A DNA stretch of 64,000 bases, from the NCBI RefSeq assembly GCF_018100785.1, contig NZ_JAGJEC010000002.1, positions 248,001 to 312,000 of the forward strand, read 5' to 3'. A model generated the notes under the pieces. The model saw only the letters and a list, made by a program, of their open reading frames with translations. It was not told where the DNA came from and made no database searches. The position numbers and the translations under genes are program-made. The stretch is from Maribacter sp. MMG018. GTDB taxonomy: Bacteria; Bacteroidota; Bacteroidia; Flavobacteriales; Flavobacteriaceae. Within the stretch, counting starts at the first letter, position 1. Each line of letters starts with the position of its first letter. Shown here piece by piece: positions 43,417-53,308 of this stretch.

Positions 43417-44023
43417 ATTCTTATGAGATATTTGGTTTGGAAGCATTAAAGTATAAATATGACACTTATTTAGCAAAAAAAATAAATTATTCGCATTAAT
43501 TTGGAATTATTCTAGATAAAATGAAATGTTGTTTTGTTGCTGCTAAATGGGATTGAAAGAAAAGTTAATGGGGCAGATATAAATCGTTATGGCAATACTT
43601 ATTTAAGAATCGCTCTGCAGGGATGCTGTTGTGTATGCTTCTTATTGTCAGTTTATTACATTCTATTGGAGTGAACTTTGTCTTAGGGCGAGATGAAGCG
43701 TATCTAATCTTTAAAAGATACTTTGGTTTTGAAGATTTACAATGTAATGTTCGCCCATATTTCAATTAACTATCAAATTGTGATATCGAGTTTAATTGTA
43801 TAAACGTATTTTAATAAAACCCTTAACTTGGCATGGCACATTTAGAATGTGGGTGTTTTTTTATGATTTGATGTAGAATAAATTAAAAAATTAGTTTAGT
43901 GGCAACTGGTGAAACCAGCTACTATAAATAATTCGAAGGAGACCTAGCGCTATTTTGTCGAGAGCTGTCGAACAGCTGAATTAAAGTAGAATATAACCAA
44001 GAAACAAGGGAAAAAAGAAATAC
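43417..44023. other. Divergent intergenic region, 607 bases
   Basis: Separates the leftward hydrogenase operon from the rightward uronate genes and should hold both promoters. CACATT TAG AATGTG (43837-43851) followed by GGTGTTTTTTTA reads as a rightward terminator although no gene lies before it; a short RNA could end there. Two small inverted repeats sit before the reductase: CTGGT/ACCAG (43906-43918) and AGCTGT/ACAGCT (43963-43977). A 66-codon frame on the minus strand (43565-43765) has no recognisable features and is not called. Confidence 0.4.
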
Positions 44024-44842
44024 ATGAACGAATTACTGTCTTTAAAAAATAAAAATTATGCCTTGTCGGGAGGTACTGGAACCTTAGGTGGTTCAATAGC
44101 AGAATACTTGGTGCAGAATGGTGCAAAAGTATTATTGTTGGGTAGATCCATGGATAAACTGGAAAAGAAACAAACCGAACTAAATAACATTGTTGCCGAT
44201 AGCACCTTCATTTTTAAGGTCGATGTCATGGATGAACAAGCATTAGTGGCCTTACGAGAAGAAATAAAGAAAGAGTTTACGCATTTAGATGGGCTTGTAA
44301 ATCTTGCAGGAGGCAATATACCCGGAGCAACTTTAAAACCGGATCAGACCATTAGGGATATTGCCTTGGCGGATACACGAAAGGTGGTGGACATAAACTT
44401 ATTCGGTACCGTAATGCCAACAATAATATTGAGTGAAATTATGGTGGCACAAGGTTATGGTTCAATAATCAATATTTCTTCAATGGCTGCCAAACAAAGT
44501 ATTTCTAGGGTCTTGGGATATTCAATGGCAAAAGGGGCTATAGATATTTTTACCAAGTGGATGGCCAATGAACTCGCCTCTAAGCACGGTGATAAAATTA
44601 GGGTAAATGCCATAGCTCCCGGATTTTTTATAGGAAACCAGAATAAACGATTATTAACAAATGAAGATGGTTCGTATACCGAAAGGGGCAATAGCATTAT
44701 AAAAAATACGCCCATGGGACGTTTTGGAGATGCATCGGAACTCAATGGTATGGTTCATTATCTGTTGAGCGATGCCGCCAGTTTTGTTACCGGCAGTGTT
44801 TTTGATGTTGATGGGGGATTCAGTTCGTTCTCAGGTGTATAG
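44024..44842 (+). CDS. SDR-family fructuronate (mannonate) oxidoreductase
   Basis: 272 aa short-chain dehydrogenase. NAD(P)-binding GGTGTLGG (16-23), NLAGG, catalytic ISSM (Ser152/153) and YSMAK (Tyr166, Lys170), and the end FVTGSVFDVDGGFSSFSGV. The two longer stretches DADTRK-like and FFIGNQNKRLLTNEDGSYTE are typical of the Bacteroidota SDR enzymes that replace UxuB in converting D-fructuronate to D-mannonate. The next gene is mannonate dehydratase, 159 bases on, which supports this reading. Not homologous to classical UxuB. Confidence 0.85.
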   Translation: MNELLSLKNKNYALSGGTGTLGGSIAEYLVQNGAKVLLLGRSMDKLEKKQTELNNIVADSTFIFKVDVMDEQALVALREEIKKEFTHLDGLVNLAGGNIPGATLKPDQTIRDIALADTRKVVDINLFGTVMPTIILSEIMVAQGYGSIINISSMAAKQSISRVLGYSMAKGAIDIFTKWMANELASKHGDKIRVNAIAPGFFIGNQNKRLLTNEDGSYTERGNSIIKNTPMGRFGDASELNGMVHYLLSDAASFVTGSVFDVDGGFSSFSGV

Positions 44843-45001
44843 ATAATTAGATATTACAAGAAGCATTACATTCATACATTTTGTTATGTCAATGGCAAGA
44901 AGAAATATAAGGGTATTTCTTTTTTTTATAAAGAAAACTTTTATTTCTTGAGAAAATATTGAAAATCTATTTTTGAAATTAATTATTTGATAGTATAATA
45001 C

Positions 45002-46198
45002 ATGGATTACTTAAAGAAAACCTTTCGATGGTTTGGTCCAGAATTTGGGGTTGCCCTTTCTGACATAAAGCAATTGGGGGTAGAGGGAATAGTGGCCGCG
45101 TGCCAAGAAGTTCCTCTTGGGGAAGTTTGGCCCTCGGAGACGATCGCCGCACTTAAATCAAAGATTGAGGCTTATGATATGGAATGGTCTGTAGTAGAGA
45201 GTGTTAATATTCATACAGCTATCAAATATGGGCTTCCGGAAAGAGACCGTTACATTGCCAATTATATACAGACTTTAAAGAATCTTGCGGAAAACGGTAT
45301 TTATAATGTGTGCTATAATTTTATGCAGCTAATAGATTGGACCCGTACAGATTTAGATTTTATATTGCCTACAGGGGCGTCTGCCCTGCGGTACAGCCCT
45401 ATCTCGGCGGCGGCCTTCGATTTGTTTATTCTAAAGCGCCAAAATGCGAAAGAGTCCTATACGGAACAAGAATATACAGAAGCAAAATCTTATTTTGAAG
45501 GCCTTACCGACGCGCAAAAAAAGAAATTGGAGCAAGCTATTTTAGCCGGTATGCCCGGTTCTAGAAAATTGATAGCATTAGAAGATTTCAAAGCCAATCA
45601 TGCGACTGTTTTAAAGATCAGCAAAGAACAACTTCAAGAAAATTTGTCATATTTCTTGAACGCTATAATACCCGAAGCGGAAAAAATAGGGGTGCGAATG
45701 GCCGTTCATCCGGACGACCCTCCTTTTTCGGTCTTTGGGGTTCCAAGAATAGTTTCAAACTATGAGGAAATTAAGTTTTTGTTGGAGTGTTGTCCGTCAC
45801 CCAGTAATGGGCTAACGTTCTGCTCAGGGTCTTTAGGGGCCTCTGCCAGTAACGATTTGGTAAAGATAATCGAGGATTTTGGAGATAAGATCCACTTTAT
45901 ACATTTAAGAAATGTTGCCCGATCGGAAGATGGAAGTTTTTATGAAGCGGAACATCTTTCGGGATCTGTGCCCATGGATAAAGTAATGAAGGCTATTGTT
46001 GAGCAACAGCATAAAAGATACGAAAGTGGAAACGGAATCGTCCGCATACCCATGAGACCAGACCACGGCCATGTATTATTGGATGATAAGAAACGTCAAA
46101 ACGAATTTTATTCAGGGTACTCTTTAATTGGTAGAGCCATGGGCTTGGCACAGATTTCCGGATTGGAAATGGGGGTCAGGCAAGGTTTAAATATATAG
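45002..46198 (+). CDS. uxuA: Mannonate dehydratase UxuA
   Basis: 398 aa TIM-barrel metalloenzyme that turns D-mannonate into 2-keto-3-deoxygluconate. Family motifs: MDYLKKTFRWFGP, ESVNIHTAIKYG, YNVCYNFMQLIDWTRTDL, MAVHPDDPPFSVFGVPRIV, GLTFCSGSLGA, FIHLRNVARSEDGSFYEA, MRPDHGHVLLDD and IGRAMGLAQISGLEMG. Length is normal for the family. Acts after the SDR reductase in glucuronate/galacturonate-type uronate catabolism. A strong hairpin follows. Confidence 0.97.
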   Translation: MDYLKKTFRWFGPEFGVALSDIKQLGVEGIVAACQEVPLGEVWPSETIAALKSKIEAYDMEWSVVESVNIHTAIKYGLPERDRYIANYIQTLKNLAENGIYNVCYNFMQLIDWTRTDLDFILPTGASALRYSPISAAAFDLFILKRQNAKESYTEQEYTEAKSYFEGLTDAQKKKLEQAILAGMPGSRKLIALEDFKANHATVLKISKEQLQENLSYFLNAIIPEAEKIGVRMAVHPDDPPFSVFGVPRIVSNYEEIKFLLECCPSPSNGLTFCSGSLGASASNDLVKIIEDFGDKIHFIHLRNVARSEDGSFYEAEHLSGSVPMDKVMKAIVEQQHKRYESGNGIVRIPMRPDHGHVLLDDKKRQNEFYSGYSLIGRAMGLAQISGLEMGVRQGLNI

Positions 46199-46213
46199 AT
46201 CATTTATATTGAT

Positions 46214-46257
46214 TGTTCCATTTGAATTTTCTTGCTAAAGAAAATTCAAATGGAACA
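46214..46257 (+). terminator. Long perfect hairpin after uxuA
   Basis: TGTTCCATTTGAATTTTCTT (46214-46233) and its exact reverse complement (46238-46257) form a 20-base-pair stem with the loop GCTA. It starts 16 bases after the uxuA stop. There is no U-run after it, but the length and position suit a terminator or an mRNA 3'-end stabiliser. Confidence 0.75.
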
Positions 46258-46372
46258 TAAAGACCGTTTATGAGAGGCTTTTAGACCTATTTTTGTTTGT
46301 TTTTTTGAATATGAACAAACTTTTCTCCTTTATTTGTTAGTTTCCTTTATTATATAAAATTGTTATTGCTAT

Positions 46373-48607
46373 ATGCGCTTAAAGTTCATTTTGACCTTCG
46401 TAATAATTTCTATGTTGTTTTCATGTCAAACTTCTTACAAAGAGACCGAGGTTTCATTGAAACCTTATAAGATAGAAGATGGTTTTGAACTTGAGGTTAT
46501 TGCTGCCGAACCACTTTTAAAAGCTCCCGTAGCTATCGACTTTGATGGAAAAGGTAGGGTTTGGGTGGCTCAAATGCCAGGTTATATGAGCGATATTCAA
46601 GGTTCAGAGGAAGACTTACCGCTCGGTAGTATTCGTATTCTAGAAGATTTGGATCATGATGGCGTTGCCGATCACACAAAGATATTTCTGGATAGTCTTG
46701 TTATGCCAAGAGCCTTGGCCCATGTTTACGGAGGTTTGCTGTATGCCGAGCCACCAAACCTATGGTTTGTGGAAATAGAGGACGACAAGCCCCAAAAGCG
46801 TGTTTTGGTAGACTCTTTGTACGCAGTGGATGGTAATCCAGAACATCAGCCCAATGGTTTAGAATTGAATATAGATAATTGGATCTACAATGCTAAATCT
46901 AATTTTAGATATAGAAGAAAAAATGGTGTTTGGCAAAAAGAGCCCACTACTTTTAGGGGACAATGGGGTATATCGCATGATAATTTTGGAAGGTTGTACT
47001 ACAACGATAATTCTAGGGTGTTGCTAGGTGATTATGTATTGCCCAATACCTTGATAGATAACAAGTATTTTACCCCAAAGAGAAGTGTAGATAAGTTGTT
47101 GACACCAGATCAACGTGTTTATCCTTTACATGCGACTTCTGTAAATCGGGGGTATGCCAAAGGGGTATTGAACGCCGATAGTATTTTGGTGGCAGCAACA
47201 GCCGCCTGTGGCCCCTTGGTTTATAGAGGAGGTAGCTTTTCCTCTGGCTATGATCAAAATGTGTTTATATGTTTGCCCGAGGCCAATCTGATCAAACGTA
47301 CCCTTTTGACCTTTACAGGAGACTCTACCATTGCGAAGCACGCATGGCAGGGAAAGGAATTTTTGGCTTCTACAGATGAAGGTTTTCGCCCGGTATATTT
47401 AAAAAATGGCCCCGATGGTAGTATGTTCATTGTAGATATGCATCGGGGCATGATCGGTCACCATGCCTATATGAGCCCCTATTTAAAGGTAAAGACCGAG
47501 CAAGAGCGTTTAGATACCATTATAGATTTTGGAAGAATTCTTAAGGTGAAACAAGAAGGTATGAAAGGGAATGCCGTTCCTGATTTTGATACCTTGAACG
47601 GGTTGGAACTGGTTTCTCTCTTATCGGATAAAAATGGATGGGTACGTGACCGTGCGCAACACTATTTGGTATTTAAAGAACTAAGGGATCAGATGAATGT
47701 CGTTAAAGAAATGGCCCTAAATTCTAAGAACCCCTTGGCACAGATACATGCCTTGTACGTATTGGAAGGTTGGGGTGCACTTACGTTTGACTTTTTAACG
47801 GATTTGATGAAAGATACCAATTCTGAAGTTGTAGCCCATGCCATAGTTCTTTCGAAGCCTTTTGTGTCAGAAAAAAACAAAGAAAAGGCACTGTCGACGT
47901 TCGATGCCTTATTGCAAAGAAACAATCTTGAAATAGATCTTTATTTAGGGAGTGTTATAGGAAGTTGGATAAAATTGGAAGAGCAAGAGTTTATACCATT
48001 TATGATGCGAATATTAAAAAGAAGGGAAGACAATAGTACGGTTATAGAATCTGTTATCAGTGGTCTGGGAGGTGTTGAAACCAGAATTTCAGAAAATAAG
48101 GCCATCATGGATACATTGAAGCATACGCAGTTTGTGAACGGATTGGTCAGAAGTACTTTTGATAGAAGAAAAGGGAAAATGAACGCTATCTACACCAGAA
48201 AGTTTTTGGGTGAGGACAGACGCACCAGTGGCGCCAAAATGTTTTTCCAGATTTGTGCTTCTTGCCACGGGGCAAACGGCCAAGGTATCGAAGGGCTCGC
48301 TCCCCCGTTGATGAATTCTGAACATGTAAAAAATACAGAGCGTTTGGCACTTATTATATTACATGGTCTAGACGGACCCGTACATGTTAACGGAGAAGAA
48401 TATAATATTAATTTGGCCATGCCGGGGCTAATAAGAAACGAAACTATTTCTGATAAGGACATTGCGGATATCATATCATATGTGACCAATGCTTTTTCTG
48501 ATCGGCCAAAAACATTGGGTACAGATCGTATAAAAGAACTGAGAGACATAAAATCTTCATCCGGTAAAGAGTTTACCGAAGCAGAATTGATAGAGCTCAC
48601 CCATTAG
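46373..48607 (+). CDS. Propeller/HEAT/cytochrome c lipoprotein dehydrogenase
   Basis: 744 aa. Lipobox MLFSC with Cys18. N-terminal sorbosone/glucose-dehydrogenase-like propeller (about 30-380; FEVIAAEPLL-like start, VWVAQMPGYM, HQPNGLELNIDNWIYNAKS, FIVDMHRGMIGHH), a helical HEAT-like middle (about 410-590) and a C-terminal cytochrome c with ICASCHGANGQG (Cys628, Cys631, His632) and distal methionine near 683 in AMPG. Such membrane-bound dehydrogenases are found in Bacteroidota and planctomycetes and are thought to oxidise sugars in the periplasm. It follows uxuA by 174 bases in the same direction, so an uronate- or sugar-related substrate is possible. No PQQ evidence can be read directly. Confidence 0.8.
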   Translation: MRLKFILTFVIISMLFSCQTSYKETEVSLKPYKIEDGFELEVIAAEPLLKAPVAIDFDGKGRVWVAQMPGYMSDIQGSEEDLPLGSIRILEDLDHDGVADHTKIFLDSLVMPRALAHVYGGLLYAEPPNLWFVEIEDDKPQKRVLVDSLYAVDGNPEHQPNGLELNIDNWIYNAKSNFRYRRKNGVWQKEPTTFRGQWGISHDNFGRLYYNDNSRVLLGDYVLPNTLIDNKYFTPKRSVDKLLTPDQRVYPLHATSVNRGYAKGVLNADSILVAATAACGPLVYRGGSFSSGYDQNVFICLPEANLIKRTLLTFTGDSTIAKHAWQGKEFLASTDEGFRPVYLKNGPDGSMFIVDMHRGMIGHHAYMSPYLKVKTEQERLDTIIDFGRILKVKQEGMKGNAVPDFDTLNGLELVSLLSDKNGWVRDRAQHYLVFKELRDQMNVVKEMALNSKNPLAQIHALYVLEGWGALTFDFLTDLMKDTNSEVVAHAIVLSKPFVSEKNKEKALSTFDALLQRNNLEIDLYLGSVIGSWIKLEEQEFIPFMMRILKRREDNSTVIESVISGLGGVETRISENKAIMDTLKHTQFVNGLVRSTFDRRKGKMNAIYTRKFLGEDRRTSGAKMFFQICASCHGANGQGIEGLAPPLMNSEHVKNTERLALIILHGLDGPVHVNGEEYNINLAMPGLIRNETISDKDIADIISYVTNAFSDRPKTLGTDRIKELRDIKSSSGKEFTEAELIELTH

Positions 48608-48690
48608 GGGCCTAATTGTATTATGGCCATTGGTTATAAATGGGCATAGAAGATGTACAGAAGACGTTTTGTTTACCGAAAGTGGTTTAC

Positions 48691-48725
48691 CGTCTATCGA
48701 CACTTTTGCGTTATTCGTCTACAGC
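48691..48725 (+). promoter_or_regulatory. CGTCTA repeats upstream of the signalling operon
   Basis: CGTCTATCG (48691-48699) and ATTCGTCTACAGC (48713-48725) are spaced 25 bases apart and end 60 bases before the receiver gene. The second copy is almost identical to ATTCGTCTATAGC at 60033-60045 before the polysaccharide genes. Direct repeats of this size suit LytTR-type regulators, one of which is encoded at 54690. The binding protein is inferred. Confidence 0.4.
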
Positions 48726-48784
48726 TAACTTTTATTGTCTTAACTTTATAAGACTTTTGTTCCTTAAATTTAAAAACGCTTCTT

Positions 48785-49186
48785 ATGAACATATTGCTTA
48801 TTGAAGATGATAGTATAGAAATTATGAAATTGGAAAGAACCGTTTCTAAATTGGAGGTAAAGCATAAGATTACCAAAGCAAAGAATGGGGAAGAAGCATT
48901 GGAATATTTAAAATCGGATAGTAGGTTGCCCGACATTATTTTACTGGACCTGAATATGCCACGAATGAGCGGGATAGAATTTCTTTCGATTCTCAAGACA
49001 GACGAAGCATTTAAATACCTGCCTACTATTATTCTTACAACTTCTGAAAATAGGGCAGATTTACTGGAATGTTACAAAGCCGGAATAGCTGGATACATTA
49101 TAAAGCCTTTAAAATATGAGGATTACGAATCTAAAATTAAAAAGGTTTTGGCTTATTGGGATGTAAATGAACTGGTCAAAGCCTAA
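48785..49186 (+). CDS. Single-domain response regulator (CheY-like)
   Basis: 133 aa, receiver domain only. Acidic pocket IEDD near the start, phospho-acceptor Asp55 in ILLDLNMP, and the IILTTS and YIIKPL motifs. No output domain. It precedes the H-NOX gene by 77 bases in the same direction and may belong to the same operon; in a phosphorelay such a protein can carry phosphate between kinase and HPt. Direct target unknown. Confidence 0.9.
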   Translation: MNILLIEDDSIEIMKLERTVSKLEVKHKITKAKNGEEALEYLKSDSRLPDIILLDLNMPRMSGIEFLSILKTDEAFKYLPTIILTTSENRADLLECYKAGIAGYIIKPLKYEDYESKIKKVLAYWDVNELVKA

Positions 49187-49263
49187 CATAAAATAGTGAT
49201 TCACAACAAAAAACGAAATTTCTGTATTACTTTTCTTACTTTTAGTATGTTATTGAAAAAAGT

Positions 49264-49806
49264 ATGAAAGGAATAGTATTTACAGAATTTTTAGAAATGG
49301 TCGAGGCCAAATTTGGTTTAGAGACTGTTGACAATATCATCGAAAAGTCGAATTTACCTTCTCAGGGAATCTATACATCTATTGCTTCGTATGATTTTAA
49401 TGAAATGGTAAGCCTCATTACCCAATTAAGTGAAGAGGTAGGGCTTGCACCTGGAGACTTGATCTATGCCTTTGGGCTTTATCTTTTTTCGGGTCTAAGT
49501 AAATCGCATCCAGAGGTGATACAGAATTATAAAACGCCCTTAGGGCTTTTATATTCTATTGAAGACCACATACATGTACATGTGAAAAAGTTATATCCAG
49601 ATGCAGAATTGCCCACATTTAAAATACTGGAAAAGACAGATACTTCCCTTTCCATGGTCTATACTTCCTCTAGGGGACTTTACCGATTGGCACACGGTCT
49701 AATAGAAAAGACTTTCGAACACTTTAACGGCAAGGCGGAAATTACATACGAACTATTGAAGGAAGATGGCACCGAGGTAAAATTTGATATCGTTCAGTAT
49801 GGATAG
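49264..49806 (+). CDS. H-NOX haem/NO sensor protein
   Basis: 180 aa, the standard length for a stand-alone H-NOX. Haem ligand His102 in EDHIHVHVKKLYPDAELP and the propionate-binding YxSxR motif at Tyr133, Ser135, Arg137 (YTSSRGL). Starts MKGIVFTEFLEMVEAKFG, typical of the family. Such proteins bind nitric oxide and control a partner kinase. The next gene is a histidine kinase whose start overlaps the H-NOX stop by 8 bases, so the two are translated together. Confidence 0.95.
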   Translation: MKGIVFTEFLEMVEAKFGLETVDNIIEKSNLPSQGIYTSIASYDFNEMVSLITQLSEEVGLAPGDLIYAFGLYLFSGLSKSHPEVIQNYKTPLGLLYSIEDHIHVHVKKLYPDAELPTFKILEKTDTSLSMVYTSSRGLYRLAHGLIEKTFEHFNGKAEITYELLKEDGTEVKFDIVQYG

Positions 49807-52156
49807 TAAAGAAGTGATCCTCTTAAAAAAGGCGCTTGAAAGACAAAAAAAAGCCCGTCAACAAGCAGAAAGAATATTAGAGGAGAAATCAAATGAGCTA
49901 TATGATGTTACCCTTCATTTAAGGGAGGCCAATAATAGGCTGGAAAACCTTTTAAATGAAAAGACTTCAGAATTGGACGGTGTATTCATAAATATCATTG
50001 ATCCTTATGTAGTCATGGATCTTAATTTTGATATAATAAACATGAATTCATCCGCAAAAGAATTTCTGCAGGTGGATCATACCGAACAACGCGTAAACCT
50101 TTCAAGATTCATACATTCCGATTTTACGGATTATACCAGAGAGTCTGTGAACTCTATGATGAAGGTAGGTATTCTAAAAAACTACCGTGCCAAGATCAAC
50201 ATCAATCAAAATATCGTAAAATGGGTACAGATAAATGCCAGTCTTATCTATGATAAACAAAGAAATCCGATAGGTGCACAAGGTGTTATAAGGGATATAA
50301 CCCAAGAGATGGAAGTAAAAAAATTACTCTCCGATCAAAAAAAGCAACTTAACCTTATTATAGAAAACTCACCTTTGGGTATTGTTCTATCGTCTAATGG
50401 ATATATCGTTAAGGCCAATAATGCCTTTGTGAAAATGTTGGGTTATTCGGAAAATGAACTTAAAGATCTTTCCATTGAGAAAATTTCACGGCCCGATGAC
50501 CCTGATGAATTTAATTACCACATTAAGCAAATGTATGCCGGTAAGTTGAACAAATTTACCTCGATCAACAAAATCATAAGAAAGAACGGTAGTCCAATTT
50601 TAGCTAAAATGATGTTGAATGTCATTGCCGATGACAAGGATTCGCTAGATTATCAATTGGCAATTATAGAGGATATATCAAAAGAACACGAAGCCGAAAG
50701 AAAGCTCAAAGATTCAGAAAACAGGTTGTCAACATTGATTTCTAATTTACATACAGGTGTTCTGCTGGAAGATGAGGACCGTACAGTAGCATTGACCAAT
50801 CAAAGGTTTTGTAATATATTTTTAGTGCCCACAACACCCGAGCAATTAAAGGGTATGGATTATAGCCGATTTGCGGACCAGAATAAATTTCATTTTAAAG
50901 AACCAGAAGCGTTTGTAGAGCGAATAGAACAAATTTTGCGCGATAAAAAGGCGGTGTTGTCGGATGAACTTGAAATGGCCGATGGTAGGGTACTGGAAAG
51001 GGATTATATACCAATATACAGCGAAGGCATCTATAAAGGGCACTTATGGGCTTATAATGATGTTACCATCAGTAAAAAGCATAAGAAGAACCTTGAGGTT
51101 CAAAGAGAGAAGTATAGCAGTATTATAGCCAATATGAACCTTGGCCTTGTTGAAGTGGACAATGAAGACATTATACAAATGGTCAATCAGAGTTTTTGTC
51201 ATATGTGCGGTTATGAAGAACATGAACTTTTAGGTAAAAGGGCATGTGACGTTATCAGCATTAAAAATGATGAAATAATAAGGGAAAAGAATAAAAAGAG
51301 ATTGAACGGAGAATCCGATTCGTATGAGGTAGAGGTCATTACCAAAAAAGGAGATATAAGACATTGGCTTTTGAGCGGGGCACCGCGTTATAATGAGTCT
51401 GGTGCGGTAATTGGGTCCATAGGAATACATTTGGACATAACGAACCAAAAAAACTTAGAGTTGCAAAAAGAGAAATTACTTGGGGAATTGGAACTTAGTA
51501 ACCAAGGTTTACAAGAATACGCCCATATTGTTTCTCATGATTTAAAGTCGCCTTTACGAAGTATCAGTGCCCTAGCTACTTGGTTGAGCGATGATTATAA
51601 AGATGTGCTTGACGAAGGTGGCAAGCAAAACCTAGAGCTCATGCAAGAAAAAGTAGCTTCTATGGATAAACTGATACATGGCATATTGGAATATTCTACG
51701 GCGAACAGTGCCGAGCTCGACAATGCCAATGTAGACCTGAACAGTGTGGTGACAGAGATAGAAGAGGTTATCTATATACCCGATCATGTTCAGTTATCCG
51801 TTCCAAGAGAATTGCCCACGATTGTAGCGGATAGGACCAAAATGCACCAGCTTTTTCAAAATATCATAGGTAATGCGGTCGTGCATATAGAAAAAGACAA
51901 GGGGTTGGTAGAGGTATTATGGGAAGAAGAAGTGAATTTTTGGCATTTCACGATCAAGGACAACGGGGTAGGTATTCCAAAAAAATACCACCAAAAGATA
52001 TTCGATATATTTCAATCTATAGGAGAAAATGAGAGATCAACAGGTATCGGACTTTCTATAGTCAAAAAAATTATAGACCGTTATGGGGGCCGTGTATGGG
52101 TAGATAGCGAAGAAGGTGCGGGAACCGAGTTCCATTTTACGATCAAAAAAAATTGA
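49799..52156 (+). CDS. Multi-PAS histidine kinase paired with H-NOX
   Basis: 785 aa from ATG 49799; a TTG at 49784 lies inside the H-NOX gene. No membrane segment. Coiled-coil start (about 5-60), about four PAS domains (60-170, 180-300, 305-420, 430-550), dimerisation domain with H-box SHDLKSPLRSISAL (His580) and ATPase domain (NIIGNAV, DNGVGIP, TGIGLSIVKKI). Layout matches cytoplasmic kinases governed by H-NOX proteins. The HATPase is complete; no receiver domain is attached, so phosphate must go to a separate protein, probably the HPt/LytTR pair downstream. Gap of 18 bases to the FIST gene. Confidence 0.93.
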   Translation: MDSKEVILLKKALERQKKARQQAERILEEKSNELYDVTLHLREANNRLENLLNEKTSELDGVFINIIDPYVVMDLNFDIINMNSSAKEFLQVDHTEQRVNLSRFIHSDFTDYTRESVNSMMKVGILKNYRAKININQNIVKWVQINASLIYDKQRNPIGAQGVIRDITQEMEVKKLLSDQKKQLNLIIENSPLGIVLSSNGYIVKANNAFVKMLGYSENELKDLSIEKISRPDDPDEFNYHIKQMYAGKLNKFTSINKIIRKNGSPILAKMMLNVIADDKDSLDYQLAIIEDISKEHEAERKLKDSENRLSTLISNLHTGVLLEDEDRTVALTNQRFCNIFLVPTTPEQLKGMDYSRFADQNKFHFKEPEAFVERIEQILRDKKAVLSDELEMADGRVLERDYIPIYSEGIYKGHLWAYNDVTISKKHKKNLEVQREKYSSIIANMNLGLVEVDNEDIIQMVNQSFCHMCGYEEHELLGKRACDVISIKNDEIIREKNKKRLNGESDSYEVEVITKKGDIRHWLLSGAPRYNESGAVIGSIGIHLDITNQKNLELQKEKLLGELELSNQGLQEYAHIVSHDLKSPLRSISALATWLSDDYKDVLDEGGKQNLELMQEKVASMDKLIHGILEYSTANSAELDNANVDLNSVVTEIEEVIYIPDHVQLSVPRELPTIVADRTKMHQLFQNIIGNAVVHIEKDKGLVEVLWEEEVNFWHFTIKDNGVGIPKKYHQKIFDIFQSIGENERSTGIGLSIVKKIIDRYGGRVWVDSEEGAGTEFHFTIKKN

Positions 52157-52174
52157 GCAATCAAAAAGCGACAA

Positions 52175-53308
52175 ATGAGAGTAGTCCAGGCAATTAAAAA
52201 AACAGATAAGCCTTTTGTATTTATAGGTAGTGTAACGGAACTTAATAATCCGTTGGTGTTGGTCTTTGGAAATAGATATGCCCTAGAAAGCCCAACGATC
52301 TATGAAGAGGTACGAGAATTGTTTCCTACCGGACATATTGTATTTGGTACCACTTCGGGTGAGATCATAGACGAAATGGTTATGGAGGGAACTACCATAA
52401 TAAATGCTATAGAGTTTGAAAGGAGTGAATTTCTGATAAAAAGGAAAAATGTGGGAGATTATGATCACGATGATTGTTTGCTCGGAGAAAGTTTAATAAA
52501 AGAGTTTCCGGAAGAAAACCTAAGACATCTTTTTGTTATTTCGGAGGGGAGTACCGTGAATGGCAGTGCGCTTATAAACGGTTTGGAAAAAAATAAAAAA
52601 ACAAGTATTGGTCTTTCGGGGGGATTATGTGGAGATGATGATCGTTTTGAAAGAACACTGGTTTCCTATAATGAAAATCCGAAAGAAGGTGAAATTGTGG
52701 CCATTGGGTTTTATGGAAAAAGTTTAGAGGTAACGAGTGCCAACTATGGTGGTTGGACACCTTTTGGCCCAGAAAGGATCATTACCAAATCACAGGACAA
52801 TATTTTATACGAATTGGACGGTAAACCGGCTTTGGACCTATATAAAAATTATCTGGGAGAAAAGGCCTGTGAACTGCCAAAGTCTGCCTTACTATACCCG
52901 TTGAGCGTAAAAACTTCGGATAGTGCCGAACCAATAGTCCGTACTATATTGAACATAGACGATAAAGAAAATGCCATGATCTTGGCAGGTGATGTACCGG
53001 AAGGGGCAAAGGTTCAGCTAATGATGTCATCGGTAGATGATATTGCCAATGGGGCATACCAAGCGGCCCAGTTGGCCATGGAACGTAGAAATAACGAACC
53101 CGAATTTGCACTTTTGGTAAGTTGTATTGGCCGAAAACTGGTAATGGACCAAAGAACGGAAGAAGAAATAGAAGAGGTGAGATCTGTGGTAGGGGAGAAC
53201 ACGTTTATAGGAGGGTTTTATTCGTATGGGGAAATGGCCCCGTTTACGGAGAAAAATGCCTGTAAACTGCATAACCAGACAATGACTTTAACTTTATTTA
53301 GCGAATAA
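52175..53308 (+). CDS. FIST-domain (NosP-type) sensor protein
   Basis: 377 aa soluble FIST_N/FIST_C protein. FIST_N region: PLVLVFGNRYALE, HIVFGTTSGEIID, GLSGGLCGDDDRFERT and VAIGFYGKSLEV; FIST_C region: ELDGKPALDLYKNYLG, ALLVSCIGRKLVMDQRTEEE, FIGGFYSYGEMAPF. FIST proteins of the NosP group bind haem and nitric oxide and govern a co-encoded kinase. Here the stop overlaps the start of a histidine kinase gene by one base, as in NosP-kinase pairs. Haem binding is inferred from the family; other FIST proteins sense small molecules, so the ligand is not certain. Confidence 0.9.
   Translation: MRVVQAIKKTDKPFVFIGSVTELNNPLVLVFGNRYALESPTIYEEVRELFPTGHIVFGTTSGEIIDEMVMEGTTIINAIEFERSEFLIKRKNVGDYDHDDCLLGESLIKEFPEENLRHLFVISEGSTVNGSALINGLEKNKKTSIGLSGGLCGDDDRFERTLVSYNENPKEGEIVAIGFYGKSLEVTSANYGGWTPFGPERIITKSQDNILYELDGKPALDLYKNYLGEKACELPKSALLYPLSVKTSDSAEPIVRTILNIDDKENAMILAGDVPEGAKVQLMMSSVDDIANGAYQAAQLAMERRNNEPEFALLVSCIGRKLVMDQRTEEEIEEVRSVVGENTFIGGFYSYGEMAPFTEKNACKLHNQTMTLTLFSE

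Noticed and set aside
43565-43765. 66-codon minus-strand frame between hydrogenase and uronate genes
   Set aside because: Basic, unrecognisable product with no coding support; considered as a transposase fragment but no motif was found.
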